The translations under genes and the position numbers were made by a program. Below, in pieces: positions 45,076-54,705 of a DNA stretch of 64,000 bases (position 1 is the first letter of the stretch; the number at the start of each line of letters is the position of its first letter). The notes under the pieces are model-generated. The model did not search any database. It was not told the DNA's origin and saw only the letters and a program-made list of their open reading frames with translations. Origin of the DNA: Dastarcus helophoroides. Its lineage: Eukaryota; Arthropoda; Insecta; Coleoptera; Bothrideridae. The stretch is taken from the NCBI GenBank assembly GCA_028583605.1, contig CM053337.1, forward strand, positions 13,449,768 to 13,513,767. Direction: 5' to 3'.

Positions 45076-45550
45076 CTTTGTGATTATTAAATTCGAGCTT
45101 CAACGTAACAAAATAAAAACTATTCCGAGAGAAACATGTTTAAAGCCGAGCGGCAAATGGTTTATAAAACATTGGCAGGTGCTTTACGTATTGTTCGTGT
45201 AGGCGTACCTAAGCGTTCTGTTCTGTCGGTTGTAGATATGCATACATAAGCTCGGGGCTACACTCGATCTTATGCTTCCATACTCATTATAAACTTTAAA
45301 TGATTCCCTTATCTCGTACTTTACACAAGCAATGGATAAAGTTCCTTTGCTTTATGTTCCTGCTTGTAGGCTGCCTCGCTGGCTCGTTGCAAACGCGAAC
45401 AATCGCCTTCTGTACTAATTACGCTCGAATTAATCGACAATTGAAGGATTTTAGATGGCCCGACATCAAATTCATTTTCGACTTTATTCTCAAAATGTCG
45501 ATTTTTTTCAAAATTTCGATTTTATTTTCTTTGAAACATTCTCAAAGAAT
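45076..45550. other. Low-copy spacer with array-like end
   Basis: Mixed sequence without a supportable gene. At 45470-45545 there are a few TTTCGATTTTATT and ATGTCGATTTTTTTC phrases resembling array C, just before the foldback cluster. Confidence 0.45.
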
Positions 45551-46192
45551 GGTGGACTGGTCCTTGGTTATCTTCAAAAATTGAAATACAGAACTTGTCC
45601 CCTGAAACCAAGAAAGATTAAAAAACACAACAGAGGTTACTGGCTAACGCGTTTCGACATCCAAATTGTCATCTTCAGAGAGAAACTCTGAAGATTACAG
45701 TTTGGCTGTCGAAAAACGCGTTAGAGCAACCTTTGTTGTGTTTTTTAATATTTCTTGGTTTCAGGGGACAAGATTTGTATTCCAATTTTTGATAGAACTT
45801 TTTCTTTGAGAATTGAAATACATCACTTGTCCCCTGAAACCAAGAAAGATTAAAAAACACAACAGAGTTGCTTTGACGCGTTTCGACAGCCAAATTGTCA
45901 TCTTCAGAGAGAAACTCTGAAGATTACAGTTTGGCTGTCGAAAAACGCGTTAGAGCAACCTTTGTTGTGTTTTTTTAATCTTTCTTGGTTTCAGGGGATA
46001 AGTTCTGTATTTCAGTTCTCAAAGAAAAAGTTCTATCAAAAATTGAAATACAAATTTTGTCCCTTGAAACCAAGAAAGATTAAAAAACATAACAAAGCAA
46101 CCTTTGTTGTGTTTTTTAATCTTTCGGGGTTCCAGGGGGCAAGATCTGTGTTTCAATTTTTGAAGATAACCAAGGACCAGTCCGTAACACAA
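45551..46192. mobile_element. Penelope-like foldback cluster (copies 3a-3c)
   Basis: Three successive foldbacks. Outer boundary phrases GGACTGGTCCTTGGTTATC (45553) and GATAACCAAGGACCAGTCC (46165) face each other. Inside are GTCCCCTGAAACCAAGAAAG arms at 45597 and 45830 and, inverted, CTTGGTTTCAGGGGAC at 45753 and CTTGGTTTCAGGGGAT at 45985; the third pair (46060 and 46120) is shortened. Foldbacks 3a and 3b each have a ribozyme-like half on both strands: CTCTGAAGAT and GGCTGTCGAAA then ACGCGTTAGAG. Both halves share a palindromic join, CAGAGAGAAACTCTG, at the centre. No reverse transcriptase or GIY-YIG domain is present, so these are non-autonomous. Confidence 0.7.
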
Positions 46193-46349
46193 AAAAAAAG
46201 TTCGACTAACAAGTAATTTATCTAATTTGGACCTTGTTGAGATTAAAAGTTCAGTATGGGCAACCGGTAAAATGGTGCCGTTGGATTCATAAACCGGCAG
46301 CCATATATGTCAGTGGTTTGGTATAATGATCGTGTTATCTCCAATTGTC
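46193..46349. other. Short spacer
   Basis: Low-copy sequence between the foldback cluster and the 119-bp repeat; no feature seen. Confidence 0.4.
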
Positions 46350-46855
46350 TAGGCTAGGGACGTCCCTAGCATTTAGGATACTTAAGAACGGTGCCACGGA
46401 ACCGCACACCAACAGAGGTAAGGACAGATGATTATTTTACAGTCATCGAGAGATTGACGGTCGTTGTGTGACTTAGGGACGTTCCTAGCGTTGGAGATAG
46501 TTAAACACGGGGCCACGGAGCCGCACACCACCAAAGGTAAGGACATACGATTATTTTACATTCATCCGGCAGATTGACGGTCGTTGTGCGAGTTAGGTAC
46601 GTTCCTGCGTTGAAGATACTTAGGAACTCTGCCATGGAAGCGCACACCGAGGTAAGGATACGTGATTATTTTATATTAACCCGGGAGGTTGACGTTCATT
46701 GTATGCGTTAGGGACGTTCATAGCGTTGAAGATACTTAGGAACGGTGCCGCGAAACCGCACGCCACCAGAGGTAAGGGCACATGATTATTTTACATTCAT
46801 CCGGGAGGCTGACGGTCGTGTTTTCGTTATTTTGAAGCTCCTAATGCGTTTGGGG
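46350..46855. repeat. 119-bp tandem repeat joined to satellite A sequence
   Basis: The phrase AGAGGTAAGGAC or similar recurs at about 46416, 46535, 46649 and 46771 (119, 114, 122 bp). Each unit has TAGGGACGTTCCTAGCGTTG, GCCACGGA-CCGCACACC, GATTATTTTACATTCATCC and GATTGACGGTCGTTGTG. In the last unit the text continues GACGGTCGTGTTTTCGTTAT then GCTCCTAATGCGTT, which is the core of satellite A (compare 2990-3027). So the 119-bp unit and the 430-bp satellite share the CATCCG-GAGG-TGACGGTCG segment. Confidence 0.9.
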
Positions 46856-48005
46856 TTTTACCAGTAACGCTCTCGAATGCCTGTATTTCGTCTTCTTTTG
46901 TTGTATGGCGTGATTGGGTTCATGGTTTCCGTAAATTATGTTACTGTTTGAAATTTTGCGTCCCTTTTCTAATTATAGTTACCGTTTTGGACTTTGCTTG
47001 ATTATATTGCGATATTACTTAGGTCGTGTTGCCCCGCACCTTTTTTGCTTCGTAATTTTGTTGTTGTTGATTGATGTTTTTTATATTCATAACTATTAAA
47101 TTTTATTAACGATTAAAACAGCAACAGATATTAAAGATTCCACAAAGTAAAAGTTAGAAATGTCAGTTTTTGATATTCGAATTATAATATTCTAGTTTTT
47201 GATAAAAAATTTTAAAATCCCAGTTCAAGCGATAACACGTAACGATGTCTTCATCATAGCGTATGAAGTGACTGAATGGGAAAAATGCGAAACAACGGAA
47301 TTGTTCGCGAAGTAATTACGGAATTCCGGGCAAAGTTGCATTTATATGTTAATTCGCGTGACATTTGATTAGACATTCGTTACAACAAACGTACAATCTT
47401 GACATTTGATTGCCGGTTATTTGTTGGTCTTTAATTGGTATAAAACCGTAACGCGGCCGCCACAATCGACAAATAAAGAAAATGGAGGCGTTTACTGATG
47501 CTGAGCACGACAACTCGCAAGATCGGTTTCGTATCCATGGTACTTCGACGTTATAGATCCGAGATGCGAGTGCGGTTAAAGTGTAATAGATCGACAATGT
47601 ACGATTACATTGTTTCAGAATTATACGAGCCCGATACATAAATTACATACATGTGGGCATAGTTTATAACAAGTGGAAAAAGGAATGTGTGTAATTATTT
47701 ATAGGCGTTGTTAGTTCACTATTTCAGCTGCTCATAACAATGCCTACACATTGCAACAACCTGTGTAGTGTTTATTTAATTAGTTAATAGTAACCGTCAC
47801 GTGTATGAATTCTCTAGATAACGTAATACTTTAGCATACATAGGAACGTTACGGGACACTCGGCCGGTCACCTATTGGAATAGTTCCTCCGCAGGTGTCC
47901 CTTTCAGACTGCTCTAGAAGTCGAATATTCGGGGAATCAGTGGAAGTGTATTATTATCGAACACAACGCGTAACAATGACAAGAAGGAAATTTGAAACAA
48001 CTTAC
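46856..48005. other. Low-copy region downstream of the minus-strand exon
   Basis: Balanced composition without repeats, probably intronic to the minus-strand gene whose exon lies at 48006-48081, if that gene is real. It contains a TATA-like box and short plus-strand frame (listed separately). A 96-codon minus frame at 47349-47639 is unrecognised and not supported by splice sites. Confidence 0.4.
47439..47556 (+). CDS. Possible TATA box and 24-codon frame
   Basis: I do not recognise this peptide. TATAAAA at 47439-47445 is followed, 37 bases on, by AAAGAAAATGGAG at 47477-47489, a near-ideal metazoan start context. The frame (47482-47556) reads MEAFTDAEHDNSQDRFRIHG and four more residues, hydrophilic and acidic at first. 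The spacing would leave a leader of only about a dozen bases, which is unusually short. There is no obvious 5' splice site, so it would be a complete micropeptide or a chance frame. The complementary strand carries an unrelated 96-codon frame. Confidence 0.12.
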
Positions 48006-48081
48006 CTGCCAGGTGTTGGTATCAAGCGTTGCCAAGAAAGACATCGCGGTCAGTCGAGATGACACTAATGAATCTCAAATC
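48006..48081 (-). CDS. Candidate start-codon exon of an unidentified minus-strand gene
   Basis: On the minus strand a strong 3' splice site (TTTTGTTTCCTTACAG, pyrimidine-rich) precedes a 76-nt exon. The exon ends CTGGCAG before GTAAGTTG, a textbook 5' splice site. The exon carries a 5' leader with an in-frame TGA, then ATG at 48044 in the context GCGATGT (purine at -3), encoding MSFLATLDTNTWQ and ending in phase 0 at 48006. The other two frames contain stops, so the reading frame and start are consistent with an initiator exon preceded by a spliced 5' UTR exon. I do not recognise the protein. The next exon should lie below 48 kb or outside the window; one good acceptor (47271) leads to an immediate stop. 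Splice-site quality makes chance less likely, but no second exon confirms the gene. Confidence 0.45.
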
Positions 48082-48481
48082 CTGTAAGGAAACAAAACAT
48101 TTTTACATATTATATAACTTGAAACCGTTAACCATTTTTGATAGAGTCACCAAATGCAGAGAAAAACCAATAAATGTTTCTATTGTGATACAGTCTAAGA
48201 CAGACTGTGACACAATGATAAAAAAAAGCTCCTCTCTCCAAATGTGACATTGTTATGTTTTTATATATCTTAAACGAGAACGTCAATAAGAATTAAACTG
48301 AGACGTCCCGAATGAAATAATGCACGATTTAAATAATAATGAACCCGACGATTTAAATCAATTGTACTATGAATAATTCAAAATGGGCGCTAAATTTGCA
48401 AGACTTAACACAACATTAAACAATTACGAACATGTAACTTAAATAAATATTGCATTAACGATGCAAATTCAACTTAAATAA
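48082..48481. other. Low-copy upstream flank of the exon
   Basis: AT-rich sequence with a 72-codon frame on the other strand (48029-48247) overlapping the exon; no feature supported. Confidence 0.35.
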
Positions 48482-48787
48482 GTGATTAATGGCCCTAAAA
48501 TGATTTATAATTGGAATGCGGTGCGGATTGTTAATAAAATCATTAATAACGACAGAACGCCCGAAGAGATATCTTTCGATACACATTCGGGCGAAACATT
48601 AAGATATCAAGCAGTAGGATTTGTAAGTGAAAAGCACACTGCTCGAAATAGCTCCAGGATTTTCCACATATATTTACATAAGGATGCCCTTCAGCCTACG
48701 AATATTTTTTTCGTGCGGCGTTATTATTTAGAACGGCTACAAAGCCACGAGGAACAAAAGCGTTGGGTACCGTTAAAAGACGCCTAA
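48482..48787 (+). CDS. Hypothetical 101-codon reading frame
   Basis: I do not recognise this protein. Unlike the repeat-derived frames, it has even amino-acid composition and mixed codon use: MINGPKMIYNWNAVRIVNKI near the start, FDTHSGETLRYQAVGF in the middle, and a basic/aromatic end (FFVRRYYLERLQSHEEQKRW). No signal peptide or membrane segment. The first codons overlap AT-rich DNA, so a true start might be the second ATG (48500). A GTAAGTGAAA string at 48621 inside the frame could be a splice donor. It lies 400 bp upstream of the minus-strand exon and is divergent from it. It may be a small gene, an old gene fragment, or chance. Confidence 0.25.
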   Translation: MINGPKMIYNWNAVRIVNKIINNDRTPEEISFDTHSGETLRYQAVGFVSEKHTARNSSRIFHIYLHKDALQPTNIFFVRRYYLERLQSHEEQKRWVPLKDA

Positions 48788-49102
48788 TTATAATGTTAAT
48801 CTGAAAACGTAACGTATGTAAAACAATGCCGACAAACAAATAATTACCGAGGTTTTTACCTCTTGATTATTATTACAGCCGATGAACAGCTTCTCAAATT
48901 GGCTGCTTAGAATCTCGCTTTAATTTCCGATGTGTATATACCCCCAGATGAGACGTTGCTTTGAGCCCACAAAACCGCTAAGCAATTGCAACAAATTACT
49001 CTATTTTAGTACATGTTAATAACATTAAAGTGATTTCAAAATAACTGCCTTTTACAAGCTTATATTCTTACATTTCATAAAAACCCATAAATGTTTTTAG
49101 AA
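48788..49102. other. Low-copy spacer
   Basis: AT-rich DNA between the hypothetical frame and the reverse transcriptase relic; nothing further seen. Confidence 0.4.
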
Positions 49103-49345
49103 TTAGAAATAGTCGGCCGCGTAGCTGGGTATCGGATTTGAAGTTGCAGCTAAGAGATCGTTTAAGCGTAACAGAAACAAAGTAGGAGACAGAAGAGACA
49201 GTTGGGGCATCCCTCCATAAATCGCAAATGTCTGGGATAAGATGCCATCAACGTCCACATGAAGAGATCTATCAGAGAGGAAACTGGATATCAAGTGATG
49301 GAAGTCCAGAAGAGGAGATCCGTGGCAGACGACGTAATTACAAGG
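49103..49345 (-). pseudogene. Non-LTR retrotransposon reverse transcriptase fragment 1
   Basis: The minus-strand translation contains LISSFLSDRSLHVDVDG, then QTFAIYGGMPQLSLLSPTLF, LLRLNDLLAATSNP and SYAADYF. This matches, in order, the central reverse transcriptase motifs of Jockey/CR1-like LINEs: ISxFLxxRxxxVxVDG, GVPQGSxLSPxLF, INDL and YADD. Decay is clear: the PQG motif has lost its glycine (PQL), the catalytic YADD is YAAD, and the frame ends right after it. Only about 80 of the roughly 250 residues of the domain remain, with no endonuclease or thumb region. Upstream residues stay open to a TGA at 49346-49348. It is dead as an enzyme and useful only as a fossil. Confidence 0.85.
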
Positions 49346-49430
49346 TCACGTAATTCTAAGGTCACTTATGCTCAAGATAAACAAATATTTTATAATAATA
49401 TCCACACTTTCCTTAAAATTTTGATAAAAT
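49346..49430. other. Short spacer
   Basis: Contains AAGGTCACGTAATTCTAAGG, an early example of the 16-bp array vocabulary that dominates after 49.93 kb. Confidence 0.5.
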
Positions 49431-49677
49431 TCGTTGAACTAACCAAAGTCTTTAAAGTCGAAATTTCGAAAATTGAATTTTCAAACTTTGCTCAAAACTT
49501 CTTCACTTTCTGGATCTTAAACAAGGCTACGCTAAGTTAAGACACATTTATTCGTTGAACTAACCAAAGTCTTAAAAGTCGAAATTTCGAAAATTGAATA
49601 TTCGATCTTTGCTCAAAATTTCTTCACTTTCTGGATCTTAACGTCCACGAAAACAAGGCTACGCTAAGCTAAGAACA
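49431..49677. repeat. Tandem duplication, about 123 bp
   Basis: CGTTGAACTAACCAAAGTCT, then AAAGTCGAAATTTCGAAAAT and CACTTTCTGGATCTTAA, occurs at 49431-49549 and again at 49554-49677 with small gaps. It sits between the two reverse transcriptase fragments, which are themselves 722 bp apart, so this stretch was probably built by nested duplications. Confidence 0.9.
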
Positions 49678-49831
49678 CGTTAATTGACGCAAGATCATCA
49701 TCACATAATACGTGCAATGTCACGTGAAAACAAAGATCAAGGTCACATGTGGTCAAAATCACAATTACACTTGAATTCAAAATCTCACAACTTCAAGGTC
49801 ACATGGTTTTAGAACTTTGTCGCCAAATTAA
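49678..49831. other. Transition to the 16-bp array
   Basis: Scattered CACGTG/AAGGTCACATG words, not yet in register. No gene. Confidence 0.5.
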
Positions 49832-49923
49832 TTAGCCGCGTAGCTGTGCATCGGATTTGAATTTGCAGCTAAGAGATCGTTAATGCGTAACAGAAACAAA
49901 GTAGAAGACAGAAGAGACACCTG
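49832..49923 (-). pseudogene. Non-LTR reverse transcriptase fragment 2
   Basis: The minus strand reads QVSLLSSTLFLLRINDLL, then AANSNPMHSYAAN and a stop, about 30 codons. It is a diverged copy of fragment 1 (49113-49204) and starts just after the PQ position of the PQG motif. It keeps INDL intact, where fragment 1 has LNDL, but again has YAA in place of YADD. The shared YAA change suggests the two fragments were duplicated after the element had decayed, rather than inserted separately. Confidence 0.75.
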
Positions 49924-49929
49924 GCACGT

Positions 49930-52900
49930 ACAAGCTCAAGGCCACATTTAAGATCACACCGGTTCAAGATAACGTGAGTTTAAAATCACGTGAGCTCAAA
50001 AGTGATCTCGAAGTCATGTGCGTCGAAAGTAACGTAGTTTTGAACTCACGTGATCTTAAGATCACATGACTTCGAGGCCATGTAAGTTCAAAGTCGCACG
50101 AGATCAGAACCACGCGAGCTCAAGGTCACCTGAGTTCAGTATTAGGTTAGCTCATGGTCGCGTATATTGCAGATCACCCAAGCTTAAAGTTACAGTACTT
50201 CAAGATCGCATAAACTCAAGGTTATTTGAATTAGAGGTCATGCTAGATGTGAAATTAAACTTTACTTAATCTCAAGGTCGCGTCAGCTCGACATCACGCG
50301 AGCTCAATATCGCACGCGTTCAAAGTCACGTGGACTCAAGATTATACGCGCTCGGAGTCATGTGAATTCGAAGTCACGTAAGCTCAGTCACGTAAGCTCA
50401 AGATCACGTGAGTTTAAAATCATGAATGTTGAATGTTCCGTGAGCTTAAAGTAATGTACGTTCAAGGTCACATGAGCTCAAGGTCATGTAAGTTCAAGGT
50501 CACATAAGCTCAAGTTTGCATGCACTAAAGGTCATATACGCTCAAGGTCATGTAAGCTCGAGGTCATGTAAGTTCAAGTTCACGCACGCTCAAATTCACG
50601 TGTGCTCAAGGTCATGTAAGTTCTGGGTTGCATGCGCTCAAGGTTACGTTATCTCAAGGTCATGCGATTTGGGTCATATGAGCTAAAGTCCACATGCGCT
50701 CAAGGTTATGTAAACTCAAGGTTATGTAAACTCAAGGTCATATAAGTTCAAGGTCACATAAGCTCAAGTTTACATGTACTCAAGGGTCATATACACTCAA
50801 AGTAATGTAATCTCAAGGTCATGTAATCTCGAGATCATGTAAGTTCAAGGTCATGTAAGCTCAAGTTCACGCACGCTTAAATTCACGTGTGCTCAAGGTC
50901 ATGTAAGTTCAAGGTCACATAAGTTCAAGTTTACATGTAGCCAAGGTCATATACGCTCAAGGTCATGTAATCTCAAGGTCATGTAAGTTCAAGGTCATGT
51001 AACTCAAGTTTACGCACGCTCAAATTCACGTGTGCTCAAGGTCATGTAAGTAAAAGCTTGCATGCGCTCGAGGTCACGTGACCTCAAGGTCATGCGATTT
51101 AAAAGTCACACAAGCAAAAGTCCACATGCGCTCATGGTCATGTAAACTCAAAGTCATGTAAGTTCAGGTCGCGTAAGTTCAAGGCTGCATGCGCTTAAGA
51201 TGATGTAATCTTGTGGTCGTGTATGTTCAAGGTCATGTGAGCTCAAGTTCACGTGCGCTCAAGGTCATGTAATTTCAAGGTCACATAAGCTTAAAGTTAC
51301 ATGCACTCAAGGTCATGTAAGCTTAAGGTTATGTAAGTTCAAGGACATGTAAGTTCAAGGTCATGTAAGCTTAAGTTCACGCACGCTCAAATTCACGTGT
51401 GCTCAAGGTCATGTAAGTTCAAGGTTGCATGCGCTCGAGGTCACGTGATCTCAAGGTCATGCGATTTAAAAGTCACATAAGCAAAAGTCCACATGCGCTC
51501 AAGGTCATGTAAACTCAAAGTCATGTAACTCAAGTTCACGCACGCTCAAATTCAAGTGTGCTCAAGGTCGTGTAAGTTAAAGGTTGCATGCGCTCGAGGT
51601 CACGTGATCTCAAGGTCATGCGATTTAAAAGTCACACAAGCAAAAGTCCACATGCGCTCAAGGTCATGTAAACTCAAAGTCATGTAAGTTCAGGTCGCGT
51701 AAGCTCAAGGCTGCATGCGCTTAAGATGATGTAATCTTGTGGTCGTGTATGTTCAAGGTCATGTGAGCTCAAGTTCACGTGCGCTCAAGGTCATGTAATT
51801 TCAAGGTCACATAAGCTTAAATTTACATGCACTCAAGGTCATGTAAGCTTAAGGTTATGTAAGTTCAAGGTCATGTAAGTTCAAGGTCATGTAAGTTCAA
51901 GGTCATGTAAGCTTAGGTTCACGCACGCTCAAATTCACGTGTGCTCAAGGTCATGTAAGTTCAAGGTTGCATGCGCTCAAGGTCACGTGATCTCAAGGTC
52001 ATGCGATTTAAAAGTCACATAAGCAAAAGTCCACATGCGCTCAAGGTCATGTAAACTCAAAGTCATGTAAGTTCAGGTCGCGTAAGCTCAAGGCCGCATG
52101 CGCTTAAGATGATATAATCTTGTGGTCGTGCATATTCAAGGTCATGTAATTTCAAGGTCACAAAAGCTTAAGTTTACATGTACTCAAGGTCATGTAAGCT
52201 TAAGGTCATGTAAGCGCAAGGTCATGTAAGCTCAAGTTCACGCACTCCCAAATTCACGTGTGCTCAAGGTCATGTAAGTTCAAGGTTGCATGCTCGAGGT
52301 CACGTGATCTCAAGGTCATGCGATTTAAGAGTCACATAAGCAAAAGTTCACATGCGTTCAAGGTCATGTAAACTCAAAGTCATGTAAGTTCAGGTCGCGT
52401 AAGCGCAAGGCTGCATGCGCTTAAGATGATGTAATCTTGTGGTCGTGTATGTAAGCTCAAGTTCACGTGCGCTCAAGGTCATGTAATTTCAAGGTCACAT
52501 AAGCTTAAGTTTACATGCACTCAAGGTCTTGTAAGCTTAAGGTCATGTAAGTTCAAGGTCATGTAAGCTCAAGTTCACGTGCGCTCAAGGTCACATAAGT
52601 TCAAGGTTGCATGCGCTCAAGGTCACGTGATCTCAAGGTCATGAGATTTAAAAGTCATATAAGCTAAAGTCCACATGCGCTCATGGTCGTGTAAATTCAA
52701 GGTCATGTAAGTTCAATGTCGCGTAAGCTCAAGGCTACATGCGCTCAAGGTCGTGTAATCTCGTGGTCGTGTATGTTCAAGGTCATCTGAGCTCAAGTTC
52801 ACGTGGGCTTAAGGTCATGTAAGATCAAGGTCGCATAAGCTTAAGTTTACATGCACTCAAGGTCATATACGCTCAAGATCATGTAAGCTCAAGGTCATGC

Positions 52901-53165
52901 AAGTTCAAGGTCATGTAAGCTCAAGTTCACGCAAGCTCAGATTTACGTATGCTTAAGGTGTATACATTTAAGATTATATGCGCTCAAGGTCACGTGATCT
53001 CAGGGTCATGCGCTTTAAAAGTCATGTAAGCTAAAGTCCACATGCGCTCAAGGTCCTGTAAATTCAAGGTCGCGTAAGCTCAAGGCTGCAAGCGGTTAAG
53101 GTCATGTTACCTCGTGGTCGGGTATGTTTAAGGTCATATGAGCTCAAGTTCACGTGCGCTCAAGG
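49930..53165 (+). repeat. 16-bp array (GTTCAAGGTCATGTAA), first part
   Basis: Head-to-tail 16-mers, GTTCAAGGTCATGTAA / GCTCAAGGTCACGTGA, highly variable at the last bases. Larger units exist: GATGATGTAATCTTGTGGTC or close variants occur at 51199, 51725, 52109 and 52426. These are accompanied by GCACGCTCAAATTCACGTGT, GCGCTCGAGGTCACGTGATC and AAAGTCCACATGCGCTC, with spacing shortened by deletions (526, 384, 317). The recurring 9-mer TCAAGGTCA is the extended nuclear-receptor half-site bound by FTZ-F1 and ERR-type monomers. TCACGTGA/CACGTG is an E-box. Both occur in very large numbers on one strand. Stops are frequent and no coding is suspected. Confidence 0.93.
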
Positions 53166-54545
53166 TCATGTAAGTTCAAGTACAGACTCAGTTTAGTACG
53201 CTCAAGGTCATTGAAATTCAGATCGATCTGTTCAAGGTTGCTGTTTCAACATATAATCTCAAGGTTAGGTGTCACGTGATCCCAAGGTCATGTAAGTTCA
53301 GGGTTACGCGGGCTCAAGATTGAGCAATCTCAAGGTCATATAAGTTCAAGATCACGTGAGTTCCAGTTTAGTACGCTTAAGGTCATGTAAGTTCAAGATC
53401 GCGTGATCTCAAGGTTGCGTGCTTTCAAAATCATATAATCTCAAGTTAGGTGTCACGTGATCCCAAGGTCATGTAAGTTCAGGGTTACGCGGGCTCAAGA
53501 TTGGGCAATCTCAAGGTCATGTGAGTTCAAGGTCGCGTGAGCTCCAGTTCATGAACGTTCAAGGTCATGTAAGTTCAAGATCGCGTGAGCTCAAGGTTGC
53601 GTGCGTTCAAAATCACGAAATCTTAAGGTTAGGTGTCACTTGATCCCAAGGTCATGTAAGTTCAGGATTATGCGGGCTCAATATTGCGCAATCTGAAGGT
53701 CATGTAAGTTCAAGGTCGCGTGAGCTCCAGTTCATGAACGTTCAAGGTCATGTAAGTTCAAAATCGCGTGAGCTCAAGGTTGCGTGCGTTCAAAATCACG
53801 AAATCTTAAAGTTAGGTGTCACTTGGTCCCAAGGTCATGTAAATTCAGGGTTACGCGGGCTCAAAATTGCATAATCTCAAGGTCATGTGAGTTCAAGGTC
53901 ACATGAGCTCGAGGTCACGTGTGGTCGAAGGCACGTGAAGTCGAAGTCACGTGAGCTCAAGGTTGCGTGCCTTCAAAATCACCTAATCTCAAGATTAGGT
54001 GTCACGTGATTCTAAGCTCATGTAAGTTCAGGGTTACTCGGGCGCAAGATTGCGTAATCTCAAGGTCATGTGAGCTCGAGGTCACGTGCGGTCGAAGGCA
54101 CGTGAAGTCGAAGTCACGTGAGCTCAAGGTTGCGTGCCTTCAAAATCACCTAACCTCAAGATTAGGTGTCAGATTAGGTGTCACGTGATTCTAAGCTCAT
54201 GCAAGTTCAGGGTTACTCGGGCGCGGGATTGCGTAATCTCAAGGTCATATGAGTTCAAAGTCACGTGAGCTCAAGGTCACACGTGCTCAAAGTCCAGTGA
54301 GCTCAAGATCACATGCGCTGAAGACTAGATGAGCTTAAAATCACGCGAGGTCGAGGTCACACGCGCTCAAGATCACGTGAATTCAAAATCACGTGAGTTC
54401 AAGGCTACACTATCTCAGTCGCGTGAGTTCGATGTCATGCAATTTCAATGTCACGTGAGATCAAGGTCGCTCTAGTTCAGAGTCACGTGAGTATAAGGTT
54501 GCCTAAACTCGAGATAGCTTAAGTACAAGATCATGCTAGCTTAAG
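53166..54545 (+). repeat. 16-bp array, 183-bp higher-order unit
   Basis: Same 16-mer vocabulary in a regular larger unit. AGGTGTCACGTGATCCCAAG (or CACTTGATCC, CACGTGATTC) starts at 53266, 53448, 53631, 53814 and 53997 (182-183 bp apart), then 54164/54175 with a small internal duplication. Each unit includes GGGTTACGCGGGCTCAAGAT, a GCGTGAGCTC block and TTGCGTGC-TTCAAAATCAC. After 54240 the units lose register and become richer in CACGTGAG words. Confidence 0.92.
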
Positions 54546-54705
54546 GTCATGTACAAGTACTATCATGGGAGATGCGCGCAGGAAATAATAGGATTGATCC
54601 CCCCAAGGGCAAGATACTTGAAGCATACGAGACAGTCGGAGGCAGCAAATTCCTGTGCGGTCCAGCCTGACACAGTGAGGACTTTTGTTAAAAATGTTGA
54701 TTTTT
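54546..54705. other. Low-copy spacer
   Basis: GC-richer unique sequence (GATGCGCGCAGGAAATAATA, CAAATTCCTGTGCGGTCCAG) between the 16-bp array and a foldback. It has 60-75-codon frames on both strands extending into the foldback and no recognised motif. It could be body sequence of the mobile family that carries the foldback end. Confidence 0.35.

Noticed and set aside
46350..46855. Repeated GAGGTAAGG strings as splice donors of exons
   Set aside because: They recur because the 119-bp unit recurs, and no open frame or acceptor accompanies them.
47200..47271. Next exon of the minus-strand gene after a good acceptor (TTTTTCCCATTCAG) at 47271
   Set aside because: In the required phase it reads five codons and stops, and no donor follows; a decoy or a noncoding alternative at best.
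53266..54175. Relation between the 183-bp unit here and the 183-bp monomer of satellite B
   Set aside because: Only the length agrees; the sequences share no blocks. The 183-bp (3 x 61) spacing at 18.5 kb is likewise coincidental.
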